NCBI GenBank assembly: GCA_020631105.1
Contig: JAHDHW010000015.1
Span: 25,224 to 58,440 of the forward strand
DNA length: 33,217 bases
Reading direction: 5' to 3'
DNA from: Saprospiraceae bacterium
Lineage (GTDB): Bacteria; Bacteroidota; Bacteroidia; Chitinophagales; Saprospiraceae
Shown piece by piece: positions 16,562 to 25,295 of the stretch. How positions within the stretch are numbered: position 1 is the first letter of the stretch; each line of letters begins with the position of its first letter. A program made the position numbers and the translations under genes. Below the pieces are notes generated by a model. The model had not been told where the DNA came from. It was given only the letters and a program-made list of their open reading frames with translations, and ran no database searches.

Positions 16562-18766
16562 TTAATTCTTTACTTCTCCTTCATTAATCCCGACTAAGTC
16601 CAGGAAGAAAGCATATTCTAATGCTGTTTCTTTGAATCTTGCAAATCGTCCGGAAGCACCTCCGTGTCCGGCTTCCATATTGGTATGAAGTAATAAGCTA
16701 TTATTATCCGTTTTTAATTCTCTCAACTTTGCTACCCATTTTGCAGGTTCCCAGTATTGTACCTGCGAATCATGGTATCCGGTAGTGACTAGCATGTTAG
16801 GATAATCCTTAGCTTCTACATTATCATAGGGTGAGTAGGTTTTGATATACTCATAATACTCTTTATCCTTTGGATTTCCCCATTCGTCAAACTCTCCGGT
16901 CGTTAGCGGAATTGTTTCGTCTAACATCGTTGTAATTACATCAACAAAAGGTACTGCTGCTACTACACCACGCCACATAGAAGGCTCCATATTTACTACG
17001 GCTCCCATTAAAAGGCCTCCGGCAGATCCTCCCATTGCAAATAATTTTTCCTCTGAGGCGTATCCTTCTTTGACTAAATACTTTCCACAATCAATGAAAT
17101 CGGTAAAGGTATTTTTCTTGTTCAATAATTTACCATCTTCGTACCAGTGGCGACCCATTTCTTCTCCCCCTCTGATATGAGCTATCGCATACACGAATCC
17201 ACGGTCGAGTAAACTTAATCGGACTGAACTAAAGTACGGATCCATACTATTACCATAAGAACCATAACCATATAATAATAATGGCGAGGTACCATCTAGC
17301 TTTGTCCCTTTACGGTAAACGATAGAAACAGGCACTTCTACCCCATCTCGGGCTTTGACGAATTTTCGTTCTGACTTATAATTCGCGGAATCAAAATCAC
17401 CGACTACTTCCGTTTGTTTGAGTAATTCAAATTTTCGGTCTACCATGTCATAGTCAAAAGTAGAATTTGGCGTAGTCATCGAAGTATATCCCAGGCGAAG
17501 TACTTTGGTATCAAATTCTGGATTAACAGATGTATATGCCAGGTACGCTTCATCCTTGAATTCAATATAATGCTCCTCTCCTTCCCAAGGACGTACACGG
17601 ATATTTGTAATTCCGGCTTTACGCTCAGAAAGGACAAGGTAATCTTTGAAGATATCCATTCCTTCTAAGAGAACGTCATCTCTGTTACCTATCACTTCTT
17701 TCCAGTTATCCTTGCTGGTTGCAGTCTCTGAAGTTTCCATTAAACGGAAATTCTTAGCATCCATATTCGTCCGGATATAAAACTTATCGCCGTAGTGAGC
17801 GATTCCATACTCCAGATTGCGTTCACGAGGTTGGAAAACTGTAAACTCCCCATTTGGATTATCAGCATTTAGAATGCGGTACTCACTGGATAAGGTCTGG
17901 TAAGAACCGATTACGATATATTTATCTGACTTCGTTTTATAAACGAAAGTTCCGAAAGTCTCATCTGCTTCATGAAAGATCTCAACATCCTTCGCTGCAT
18001 CGGTCCCAAGTGTATGACGGAAGATTTTGTAAGATCGTAAGGATTCGTCTTTTACAGAATAGAAAAGGGTTTTGTTATCATTTGCCCAAACCGCTCTACC
18101 AGTTGTATTAGGGATGATATCCTCCAGCATCTCGCCAGTCTCAAGGTTTTTGAATTTAATCGTATAAATCCGACGGCTTAAGGTATCTTCCCCATAGGAA
18201 AGGATTTTATTATTCGGACTAACACTTAAGCCTCCAGCAGCAAAGTAAGAAAATCCTTCAGCAAGCTCGTTGACATTGAGCATGATCTCCTCATTGGCTT
18301 CGAGGTTCTCTTTTTTACGGCTATAGATTGGGTACTCTCCTCCTTCTTCGTAACGCGTGATGTAGTAATAGCCATTGTCTTTATACGGTACAGAGCTGTC
18401 ATCTTTTTTGAAGCGGCTAACAATCTCATCGTATAACTTTTCCTGAAAAGCCTCCGTATGCTTCAATTTTGTTTTTGTATAGTCATTTTCCGCATTTAGG
18501 TAAGCGACTACCTCTTTGGTTTGATCATCGGATTCTTTGGCATTTTTTTGCTCATCACTGAGCTTCATCCAATAATAATTATCAATTCGAGTATCGTCAT
18601 GGATACTCAATTCTTTAGCTTCCATACGAGGCTTAGGCGCCTCTGCTTTTACGTCATTAATACTTACCATATTAGTAGTTGATGTGTTGTTGTTGTTTTC
18701 GGATTGGCAACTGTATAAAAATACACCTGCAAATAAACATAGTTTAAACTTGGAAAGGAAATTCAT
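16562..18766 (-). CDS. Oligopeptidase B-like S9 serine peptidase, lipoprotein form
   Basis: A prolyl-oligopeptidase-family enzyme cleaving short peptides, with oligopeptidase B-type sequence (after Lys/Arg). An N-terminal beta-propeller (about 50-440) gates the C-terminal alpha/beta hydrolase domain. Numbered from ATG 18766 (734 residues), the triad is Ser581 in GGSAGG, Asp666 in TGYHDSQVQYWEP and His701 in EAGHGG. Other family blocks are HIRGGEEMGRHWYEDGK and TTGEFDEWGNP. The start has a lipoprotein signal with Cys20 in FLYSC. I chose ATG 18766 because six extra residues from ATG 18784 dilute the signal. Classical oligopeptidase B is cytosolic, so envelope placement is notable. The tail ends 65 bp past the FAS1 terminator. 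Confidence 0.92.
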   Translation of the reverse strand: MNFLSKFKLCLFAGVFLYSCQSENNNNTSTTNMVSINDVKAEAPKPRMEAKELSIHDDTRIDNYYWMKLSDEQKNAKESDDQTKEVVAYLNAENDYTKTKLKHTEAFQEKLYDEIVSRFKKDDSSVPYKDNGYYYITRYEEGGEYPIYSRKKENLEANEEIMLNVNELAEGFSYFAAGGLSVSPNNKILSYGEDTLSRRIYTIKFKNLETGEMLEDIIPNTTGRAVWANDNKTLFYSVKDESLRSYKIFRHTLGTDAAKDVEIFHEADETFGTFVYKTKSDKYIVIGSYQTLSSEYRILNADNPNGEFTVFQPRERNLEYGIAHYGDKFYIRTNMDAKNFRLMETSETATSKDNWKEVIGNRDDVLLEGMDIFKDYLVLSERKAGITNIRVRPWEGEEHYIEFKDEAYLAYTSVNPEFDTKVLRLGYTSMTTPNSTFDYDMVDRKFELLKQTEVVGDFDSANYKSERKFVKARDGVEVPVSIVYRKGTKLDGTSPLLLYGYGSYGNSMDPYFSSVRLSLLDRGFVYAIAHIRGGEEMGRHWYEDGKLLNKKNTFTDFIDCGKYLVKEGYASEEKLFAMGGSAGGLLMGAVVNMEPSMWRGVVAAVPFVDVITTMLDETIPLTTGEFDEWGNPKDKEYYEYIKTYSPYDNVEAKDYPNMLVTTGYHDSQVQYWEPAKWVAKLRELKTDNNSLLLHTNMEAGHGGASGRFARFKETALEYAFFLDLVGINEGEVKN

Positions 18767-19111
18767 AATTATTGTTTTTTGCAAAATGAAACAAAAGCTG
18801 GTTTTGGATGAACCGGCAAAATGTTTTGATCTATTCTCACCATAAAAGTAGTATAAGTCTTAGGGAATTATAAATGCCAGGGGAATTTTTCGGCGAACGT
18901 TGCGCTGCTGCCGATGGACAATGGCAGCAGAAGTAGCATCAGCGAATAATAAAAAGTAAGTCAGCAGGCATAAAACCTTGGTTTTGTGCAATAAAAGTGT
19001 TGGAGTGTCAAGTTTCCAATTACAGAATAGGTAAAAAATAAATATTAGAATAATTGGAAATATCTCTTTTTTTGAGCCATTTTCGAGGAAATACCTTATC
19101 ATTGTTCGTTT
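18767..19111. other. Intergenic gap between divergent genes, no gene seen
   Basis: This 345-bp gap separates the divergent oligopeptidase and MATE genes and must hold their promoters. I found no exact TAnnTTTG box on either strand. A short hairpin (GCTGGTT about 18798, AACCGGC about 18812) lies in the oligopeptidase leader. A minus-strand open frame of 80 codons at 18860-19102 looks like chance. Confidence 0.5.
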
Positions 19112-20449
19112 ATGCAGCTCGGCACCTCATACAGACAAATACTATCGATTTCTACCCCCATCATGCTAGGAAGTGCGGTACAAAATATTATCGCACTAAG
19201 TGATAGTGTCTTCCTGTACCACTTATCGGAAGTTGATTTTGCGGCAATCGGTTTTGTTGGTGTATTTTACCTGATTGTAGCAGCTATTGGTTTTGGATTT
19301 TCGAAAGGTGGACAAATCATGATTGCCCGTCGATCAGGAGAACAAAACTATACGGAGGTAGGTCGAACCTTTTGGGCAATGCTCTATTTTGAGTTTGCGC
19401 TGGCCGTTGTAATGTTCTTCTTTATGCAATACGGGGCTTATTACTTCTTTTCCCTGTTTGTAAACTCCGATATCATCTTTTATAAAAGTCTGGCCTATCT
19501 AGATTATCGTTCCTGGGGCGTATTTTTCTCTTATGTCGGGGTGGCAATCATTGCATTATATACCGGTGTTGCCCGGACGATGTTTATCGTAGTAGATACG
19601 ATTATCCTTGCAGTGGTGAACATTGCGCTGAATTATGGGCTAATATTCGGGCATTGGGGTTTGCCGGAAATGGGAATCGCAGGAGCCGGTCTGGCCAGTA
19701 CTATTGCAGAAGTGATCGCATTTATAGCATTTGTAACCTATATGCTATTCGATAAGAATACAAAACTCTATCAGCTCTTTAAATTTCCTAAGATTGACCT
19801 CCCTTTGATTAAAGCCCAGTTGGGCATTGCCACGCCAATTGTTGCACAAGCCGTAGTTGGTCTGGGGAGTTGGTTTGTATTTTTTGGGATCGTTGAAAAT
19901 CTCGGCGAGCGTCAGTTGGCTATCACCAATCTGGTCAGAATGGTTTACCTCGTCCTGTCTATACCGTGCTGGGGATTCTCCTCTGGTATTAATACTATGG
20001 TCAGTAATTTTATTGGTGCAAGACGGAAGGATGCGGTCATTCCTATTATTTGGAAGACGTCCAAACTCTGCTTTTTCATTACGATGATATTGACGCTACC
20101 TGTGGTCTTATTCCCAGAGTTTTTATTATATCCTTTATTAGGTGGAGAAGATATGTCCCTGATCATGGACGCAAAACCAACTTTAATGATTCTGCTTATA
20201 ATCCTGGCCTTCTTCTCGATTGGCGGCGTTTACTTTAACGGTATGGCCGGTACAGGTGCAACGGCGGTTGGGCTAAAGATGCAAGCGATCTGCGCAGTCT
20301 TCTATCTGGTTTATATTTATTATATCGTAGAGTTCACGAATGGTGGGCTCGTTTGGGCCTGGGCTTCCGAAATATTTTACTGGGGGATTATGCTAGGATG
20401 GACAGTGTGGTATATGCGGTCCAATGAATGGCATAAACTGAAGGTGTAG
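19112..20449 (+). CDS. MATE-family efflux transporter
   Basis: An inner membrane exporter of 445 residues with about 12 hydrophobic segments in two six-helix halves, driven by a sodium or proton gradient in this family. The N-terminal half starts with the typical ILSISTPIMLGSAVQNIIALSDSVFL, in which the early Pro and the Asp of SDSVFL are family features. The inter-half loop follows LFKFPKIDLPLIKAQLGIATP, and the second half contains the repeat-like NLVRMVYLVLSIPCWGFSSGI. MATE proteins expel cationic drugs and metabolites, but the natural substrate is unknown. No regulator sits beside it. A heptad-repeat hairpin follows the stop within 5 bp and separates it from the convergent aminotransferase. 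Confidence 0.92.
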   Translation: MQLGTSYRQILSISTPIMLGSAVQNIIALSDSVFLYHLSEVDFAAIGFVGVFYLIVAAIGFGFSKGGQIMIARRSGEQNYTEVGRTFWAMLYFEFALAVVMFFFMQYGAYYFFSLFVNSDIIFYKSLAYLDYRSWGVFFSYVGVAIIALYTGVARTMFIVVDTIILAVVNIALNYGLIFGHWGLPEMGIAGAGLASTIAEVIAFIAFVTYMLFDKNTKLYQLFKFPKIDLPLIKAQLGIATPIVAQAVVGLGSWFVFFGIVENLGERQLAITNLVRMVYLVLSIPCWGFSSGINTMVSNFIGARRKDAVIPIIWKTSKLCFFITMILTLPVVLFPEFLLYPLLGGEDMSLIMDAKPTLMILLIILAFFSIGGVYFNGMAGTGATAVGLKMQAICAVFYLVYIYYIVEFTNGGLVWAWASEIFYWGIMLGWTVWYMRSNEWHKLKV

Positions 20450-20453
20450 AATA

Positions 20454-20526
20454 CATGAGTCATGGGTCATAAGTCATAAGTCATGGAACCTAGGCTCTAT
20501 GACTTATGACTAATGACCTATGGTCA
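20454..20526. repeat. Imperfect hairpin built of TCATAAG-like heptads
   Basis: The left arm contains GGTCATAAGTCATAAGTCAT (from 20465), three successive 7-nt units. The right arm contains their complement, ATGACTTATGACTAATGACC, ending near 20517, around a short ACCTAGG-centred loop. The arms pair over about 25-30 nt with few mismatches. It fills almost the whole gap between the convergent MATE and aminotransferase genes, and its right end includes the aminotransferase TGA (20524-20526). It probably terminates both transcripts, although neither side has a long T run. Confidence 0.8.
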
Positions 20527-21732
20527 CGCAAGCTTCGCTACCGCTTCTTTAATCCGGCGAATTGCTTCAATTAATAACTCTTCAGAAGCTGCATAGCTGA
20601 GTCGGAAACAATTATCTGCTCCGAATGCTCCTCCACCAACAACTGCTACATGCGCATTCAATAATAAATATTGAGCAAAGTCGCTTGAGTTATTAATAGT
20701 TACCTCACCGTCAGATTTACCGAAGTAAGCGCTAATATCAGGGAATACATAAAAAGCACCTTGAGGGTTATTTACACCAAACCCAGGGATTTCTCGTAAT
20801 TTCTCAATTACAATGTCTCTTCTTTTTTGGAAGGCATCTCTCATTGCCCAGGTAGGTGCAAGGTCGGAATTCAAAGCGTGCGCAGCAGCTTTTTGTCCAA
20901 AAGCGGTTGCACCAGAAGTGAATTGTCCCTGAATCTTAGCACAGGCCTTTGCGATTTGGAGCGGTGCGCCCATATAACCTAAGCGCCAGCCCGTCATAGA
21001 GAATCCTTTTGCAAAACCATTTACGGTAATCGTACGATCTTTTACATTTTCGAAAGAACCAATACTTACGTGTTTTCCAACGAAGTTGATGTATTCGTAA
21101 ATCTCATCAGAGATAATATAAAGATCCTCATGCTCCGCAACGATATCAGCAATCGCTTTGAGTTCTTCATGGCTATAAACAGACCCTGTTGGATTACAAG
21201 GAGAGGAGAATAAGACAAATTTAGTTTTCGGAGTAATTGCCGCTCGTAAATCGTCTGGGTTAATTTTATAATCATTCTCAATACCTGCGGACACGATCAC
21301 CGGCGTACCGCCTCCCAAACGTACAATCTCGTAATAAGACACCCAGTAAGGTCCAAGGATGATAGCTTCGTCTCCTTCATTCAATAAAGACATGGCGAGG
21401 TTAGCAATACACTGCTTTGCGCCATTGGATACTACGATATTCGCAGGTGTGAAATCCAGGTTATTATCTCGTTTAAACTTATCAACGATTGCCTGACGTA
21501 ATTCTGGTAAACCCGGTACCGGAGTGTACTTGGTAAAGCCATCTTTTAGCGCCTGAGCTGCTGCTTCTTTAATATGGTCAGGTGTATCAAAATCAGGTTC
21601 TCCCAAACTAAGGCTAATCACATCGTGTCCTTTTTCTTTAAGGTCACGAGCCATTTGTGCCATGGCGATTGTAGCAGATTCCTGCATATTAAGAATACGA
21701 TCCGCAAGGATAGACTTTGTAACTGTTGACAT
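20524..21732 (-). CDS. Class I/II pyridoxal-phosphate aminotransferase (aspartate aminotransferase type)
   Basis: A cytoplasmic fold-type I transaminase of 402 residues. It most resembles the subgroup I-beta aspartate aminotransferases, some of which also act on prephenate. The Schiff-base Lys242 lies in NGFAKGFSMTGWRLGY. Other cofactor contacts are Asn180 in SPCNPTG, Asp209 and Tyr212 in ISDEIYEY, Arg250, and a substrate-carboxylate Arg in CFRLSYA near the C-terminus. The N-terminal ISLSLGEPDFDTP and the YTPVPGLPELR block fit the group. It is monocistronic, with a promoter at 21917-21951 and a leader of about 180 nt. The exact amino donor and acceptor cannot be fixed from sequence. Confidence 0.93.
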   Translation of the reverse strand: MSTVTKSILADRILNMQESATIAMAQMARDLKEKGHDVISLSLGEPDFDTPDHIKEAAAQALKDGFTKYTPVPGLPELRQAIVDKFKRDNNLDFTPANIVVSNGAKQCIANLAMSLLNEGDEAIILGPYWVSYYEIVRLGGGTPVIVSAGIENDYKINPDDLRAAITPKTKFVLFSSPCNPTGSVYSHEELKAIADIVAEHEDLYIISDEIYEYINFVGKHVSIGSFENVKDRTITVNGFAKGFSMTGWRLGYMGAPLQIAKACAKIQGQFTSGATAFGQKAAAHALNSDLAPTWAMRDAFQKRRDIVIEKLREIPGFGVNNPQGAFYVFPDISAYFGKSDGEVTINNSSDFAQYLLLNAHVAVVGGGAFGADNCFRLSYAASEELLIEAIRRIKEAVAKLA

Positions 21733-21916
21733 GCTAAACGTTTAATTAAAGGTTTGAAATTTAAATTACCAGGTCTAATTTGGATAAGAGCATTAATCAA
21801 GACCAACAGGAGCGCAATAAAAATTGTTCCGTATACCCTCAATTTCTAAAACTTTCAAAAAAGTACTCGAAAACCGTCAAATTGAATCGCTCGTAATGGT
21901 TTTTGAACAACGGGCA

Positions 21917-21951
21917 CAAAGGTAATTCATTTAAAAATTACATGCACAAAA
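21917..21951 (-). promoter_or_regulatory. Promoter of the aminotransferase gene
   Basis: On the minus strand TTTTG (21947-21951) precedes TACCTTTG (21917-21924) with 22 bp between, matching TTG-N(17-23)-TAnnTTTG. The predicted start near 21910 leaves a 178-nt leader, in which I see no known riboswitch. Confidence 0.55.
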
Positions 21952-22096
21952 GTGTTGTCAATTTATTCATTTTTACTGGAGATCATCCAAAGATTTACCT
22001 AAGGCTTTGCTTTGGAGCCAATCGCGTATGCCTTTTACTTCCCATTTCCGACACTATACTGCTAATTAGTAAACGAAAATTCTCAAACCTCTTTGT

Positions 22097-22125
22097 TTTG
22101 AGTAAAACAAATTAGACTATATTTG
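22097..22125 (+). promoter_or_regulatory. Promoter of the glycosyltransferase fusion gene
   Basis: TTTG (22097-22100), 17 bp, then TATATTTG (22118-22125) is the best consensus promoter in the window. It would start near 22132 and leave about 90 nt of leader before ATG 22222. Together with 21917-21951 it accounts for the 21733-22221 gap, which otherwise shows no gene. Confidence 0.65.
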
Positions 22126-22221
22126 CGAAGTTTTTTTAATATCCTTAGGCACGAATATATAATTTGACCGATTGATCAATTCCATAAATCAATCCTCCGC
22201 TAAAGGAAACAATTGGCCTCG

Positions 22222-25200
22222 ATGAGCAAAAAGCGCAGCAAAAATACTCCATCTTCTACAAAAAAAATCACCAATCATCATTTCAAGGGTTCGCTCTCTT
22301 TAGTTATCCCCTGTTATAATGAAAGCAAGCGAATCGGTAATTTACTCAAGGTACTCAAGAGCTTTGATCAACAATGGGAAAATCCTCTTCAGATTATCCT
22401 GGTTGATGATGGAAGTTCTGATGATACGGTTTCGCAAATCGAAAACAACTTTGCCGGAGCTTTTGGTGGTAATACGGACTTCCAGTTGATTAAACTGGAA
22501 CAAAATCAGGGAAAAGGTGGCGCTTTAAAAGCGGGTGTTGCTCAATGCACCAATGATTTTGTACTTACGCTGGATGCAGACATGGCGGCCAAGCCAAGCG
22601 AACTAGGGAACTGGCTCAAGCAATTACCTGGTAAAACTTTCCCGGAGGATAAAATCCTTATCGGCTCCCGAGAGCATGAAGATTCAAAAGTAAAGGGTCA
22701 GTTATTACGTCGAGTTGCTGGCTTGACTTATAACTTTATCATCCAATTATTTACGAATCTTCATATTACAGATACGCAGTGTGGGTTTAAACTTTACCCC
22801 CGTACGGTTGCACAAAATCTTTTCGGCCAGCTCAAAACCAATGGCTGGGCACATGATATCGAATTACTTAATCAGGCCAAGCTGGAGGATACACCAATTG
22901 AAACTATGCCGGTTAAGTGGACTCATCAAGAGGATTCTAAAATCAACCTGTTTTCTGATAGTATCAAAATGCTGTTTTCTACTATTGGCATTTCTCTTCG
23001 ACAAAACTTCAATTGGTTTGTCACGCAGCCCATCAAGGACCTGAGTAAGGGTTTACCAAAGCAGGGAGAACCTAGTTATTATCGGCTACTCTTTATTATC
23101 GCTACTGTCCTTCTTCTATTTCTGATGCCATCACTAAGTTTCGATTATGGGATAACCGGTGATGAACATGTACAAAAAAGATACGGCGAGCTAATCCTCA
23201 AACACTTTGAATCCGATGGTACCTTTACGGATAAGAATGGGGATAATGCCCTGAATTATAAAAACTTATATTACTACGGTGGCCTGTTCGACTATACCGC
23301 AGCCTGGCTTAATGAACACGTTGGTGGAATGGATGTCTTTGACATGCGCCACCTGCTAAACGCCTTTGTTGGATTTCTAATGATCCTTTTTACAGGACTC
23401 TTGGCACGGGAAATTTCCTCTAGCTGGCGAGTCGCATTTTTTGCCTTACTCTTTATTGCGCTTTCTCCGAGGTTGTTTGGCCACAGTATGAACAATCCAA
23501 AAGATATACCCTTTGCCGCAGCTTATGTTTTCACACTTTTACACCTAACACGATTTTTAAAACAATTGCCCAATCCCGGGAGCAAGACGATCATCATGCT
23601 CATTCTTGGGATTGCGGCAGCGATCAATGTGCGGGTTGGTGGTATTATCTTAATTGCCTATTTCGGTTTATTTACCGGAATGATGTATTTAATCAAGCCA
23701 GAACTTCGAGCACAACTGTCAAATGTAAAGGCATTGGGTAGAATTGTAGGGATTGGTTTACTGGTCGTCGTACTCTCCTATTTTGGAGGGATGATGTACT
23801 GGCCTTATGCGCTGGAAGCACCTCTGAGTAATCCGTTTAAGGCGCTTAGTGAAATGTCAAATTTCTCGACCAGTATCCGGATGCTTTATGAAGGAGACCA
23901 CCTGTGGTCGGATGAATTACCCTGGTATTATATCCCTAAGTATATTGCTATCGCCTCTCCTATTTTCATACTGATTGGAGCCGTAGCTTTTCTGGTTTTC
24001 TATGGTCTTAAGTTTAAAAAGATCAATCCCTGGCCTTTATTTTTTATTGGCTTTACAGTAGTCTTTCCTATCGCTTATGCGATCTATAAAGAATCTTCGC
24101 TTTACGATGGTATGCGGCATTTTCTGTTTGTCTATCCGATGATTGTAGCATTGGCAGCATGGGGATGGAACCAGCTGGTGGAGCTCCCCAAAATGCGCTG
24201 GATTGCTACTGGTGCACTAGCACTACTATTATTACTTCCAGGTTATTGGATGGTCAAGAATCACCCTTACCAATACGTTTACTTCAATGAACTTGCCGGA
24301 GGAACGGATAATGCCTATGCTCGCTATGAAACGGATTACTGGATGACTTCCGTTAAGCAGATGTGTGAATGGCTGGCCGCAAATGATGAAAAGTTACAGC
24401 GTGGCGAAGAAGTCATAATCCATACAAATTGCTCCAGCCCGGCCGGACATTATATGAAAGCCCTGGCGCCAAGTGCAAAAGTGATTTATACTCGCTATAA
24501 TGATCGGCACAAGAAAAAAGGAGATTACTGGATGTTTATCTCTCGCTTTGTCAATAAAGAGTTGATGGCAAGAGATGCCTGGCCTCCTGCGGAAACCGTT
24601 TATACTGAGGATGCGGATGGAATCATCCTTGGTGCCATTAGCAAAAGAAATACATATAATGGATTTGAAGGAGCGGAAGCAGAAAAAGGAAAAGACTTTG
24701 CGAAAGCAGAAGGAGAATACAAGCAAGCGGTCCAACAAAACCCAAAGGATGAAGCTGCCTGGCTTGGACTTGCCATGTCTCAGATACAATTAAGAAAATT
24801 CGCTGATGCTAAAGCGTCCATTGATCAATTACTTGGGTTATCTGGCACATATGTCAACGGGCTATACGCCCTTGCCCTCTATTACATCAATACCGGAGAC
24901 ACTGCCAAGGCAAAGGAGACCTTGGAGAAAATAACTACCGTAAACTATAAATTTAACGCCAGTTATTTTTACCTGGCTTCTATCTATGGTCAGGAAGGTC
25001 AATTAGATAAAGCCTTAAATGCGGTAGAGCTTTATGATCAAAATAATGGACGAGCAGTTCAGATCTATGACATCGGCATCCAAACGGCGCAACAACTCGG
25101 AAACAGTGCCGTTCAATTGTACCTGCAATCGAAAAAAGCCTACTTCCAGAGCGACGGACAAAATGCCTTAAATTATTTGGCGCAGTCTTTACGTATTAAT

Positions 25201-25272
25201 CCGGATTACAAACCGGCAGTAGATTTCGATCGCCAACTACAAGAATTAATTGCAAAACAAAGTCAACAATAA
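22222..25272 (+). CDS. GT2 sugar-lipid synthase fused to GT39/ArnT-like glycosyltransferase and TPR tail
   Basis: A 1016-residue three-part membrane protein. Residues 24-260 are a GT2 domain of the dolichyl/polyprenyl-phosphate sugar synthase type: SLVIPCYNES, LVDDGSSDDT (61-70), the metal site DADM (118-121), and TQCGFKLYP. Residues about 287-735 form a multi-pass GT-C enzyme of the PMT/ArnT kind, with Asp314-Glu315 (GITGDEH) in the first outer loop, where these enzymes keep their catalytic acid, and many helices. Residues about 815-1010 hold TPR-like repeats. Read together, the protein would charge a lipid carrier with sugar on the inside and use it on the outside. ATG 22222 is the start. 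A TTG three codons earlier is less likely. The methyltransferase follows 23 bp later. Confidence 0.88.
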   Translation: MSKKRSKNTPSSTKKITNHHFKGSLSLVIPCYNESKRIGNLLKVLKSFDQQWENPLQIILVDDGSSDDTVSQIENNFAGAFGGNTDFQLIKLEQNQGKGGALKAGVAQCTNDFVLTLDADMAAKPSELGNWLKQLPGKTFPEDKILIGSREHEDSKVKGQLLRRVAGLTYNFIIQLFTNLHITDTQCGFKLYPRTVAQNLFGQLKTNGWAHDIELLNQAKLEDTPIETMPVKWTHQEDSKINLFSDSIKMLFSTIGISLRQNFNWFVTQPIKDLSKGLPKQGEPSYYRLLFIIATVLLLFLMPSLSFDYGITGDEHVQKRYGELILKHFESDGTFTDKNGDNALNYKNLYYYGGLFDYTAAWLNEHVGGMDVFDMRHLLNAFVGFLMILFTGLLAREISSSWRVAFFALLFIALSPRLFGHSMNNPKDIPFAAAYVFTLLHLTRFLKQLPNPGSKTIIMLILGIAAAINVRVGGIILIAYFGLFTGMMYLIKPELRAQLSNVKALGRIVGIGLLVVVLSYFGGMMYWPYALEAPLSNPFKALSEMSNFSTSIRMLYEGDHLWSDELPWYYIPKYIAIASPIFILIGAVAFLVFYGLKFKKINPWPLFFIGFTVVFPIAYAIYKESSLYDGMRHFLFVYPMIVALAAWGWNQLVELPKMRWIATGALALLLLLPGYWMVKNHPYQYVYFNELAGGTDNAYARYETDYWMTSVKQMCEWLAANDEKLQRGEEVIIHTNCSSPAGHYMKALAPSAKVIYTRYNDRHKKKGDYWMFISRFVNKELMARDAWPPAETVYTEDADGIILGAISKRNTYNGFEGAEAEKGKDFAKAEGEYKQAVQQNPKDEAAWLGLAMSQIQLRKFADAKASIDQLLGLSGTYVNGLYALALYYINTGDTAKAKETLEKITTVNYKFNASYFYLASIYGQEGQLDKALNAVELYDQNNGRAVQIYDIGIQTAQQLGNSAVQLYLQSKKAYFQSDGQNALNYLAQSLRINPDYKPAVDFDRQLQELIAKQSQQ

Positions 25273-25295
25273 GGAATAGTCAAATACTTCTAGAT

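Noticed and set aside
18860-19102. Minus-strand frame of 80 codons with a hydrophobic stretch in the oligopeptidase-MATE gap
   Set aside because: Phe/Leu richness follows from AT-rich intergenic sequence. There is no promoter box, no terminator, and the start lies 10 bp from the divergent MATE start.
21903-22115. Frame of 70 codons in the gap before the glycosyltransferase fusion
   Set aside because: It overlaps both promoters placed in that gap and has no protein-like pattern.
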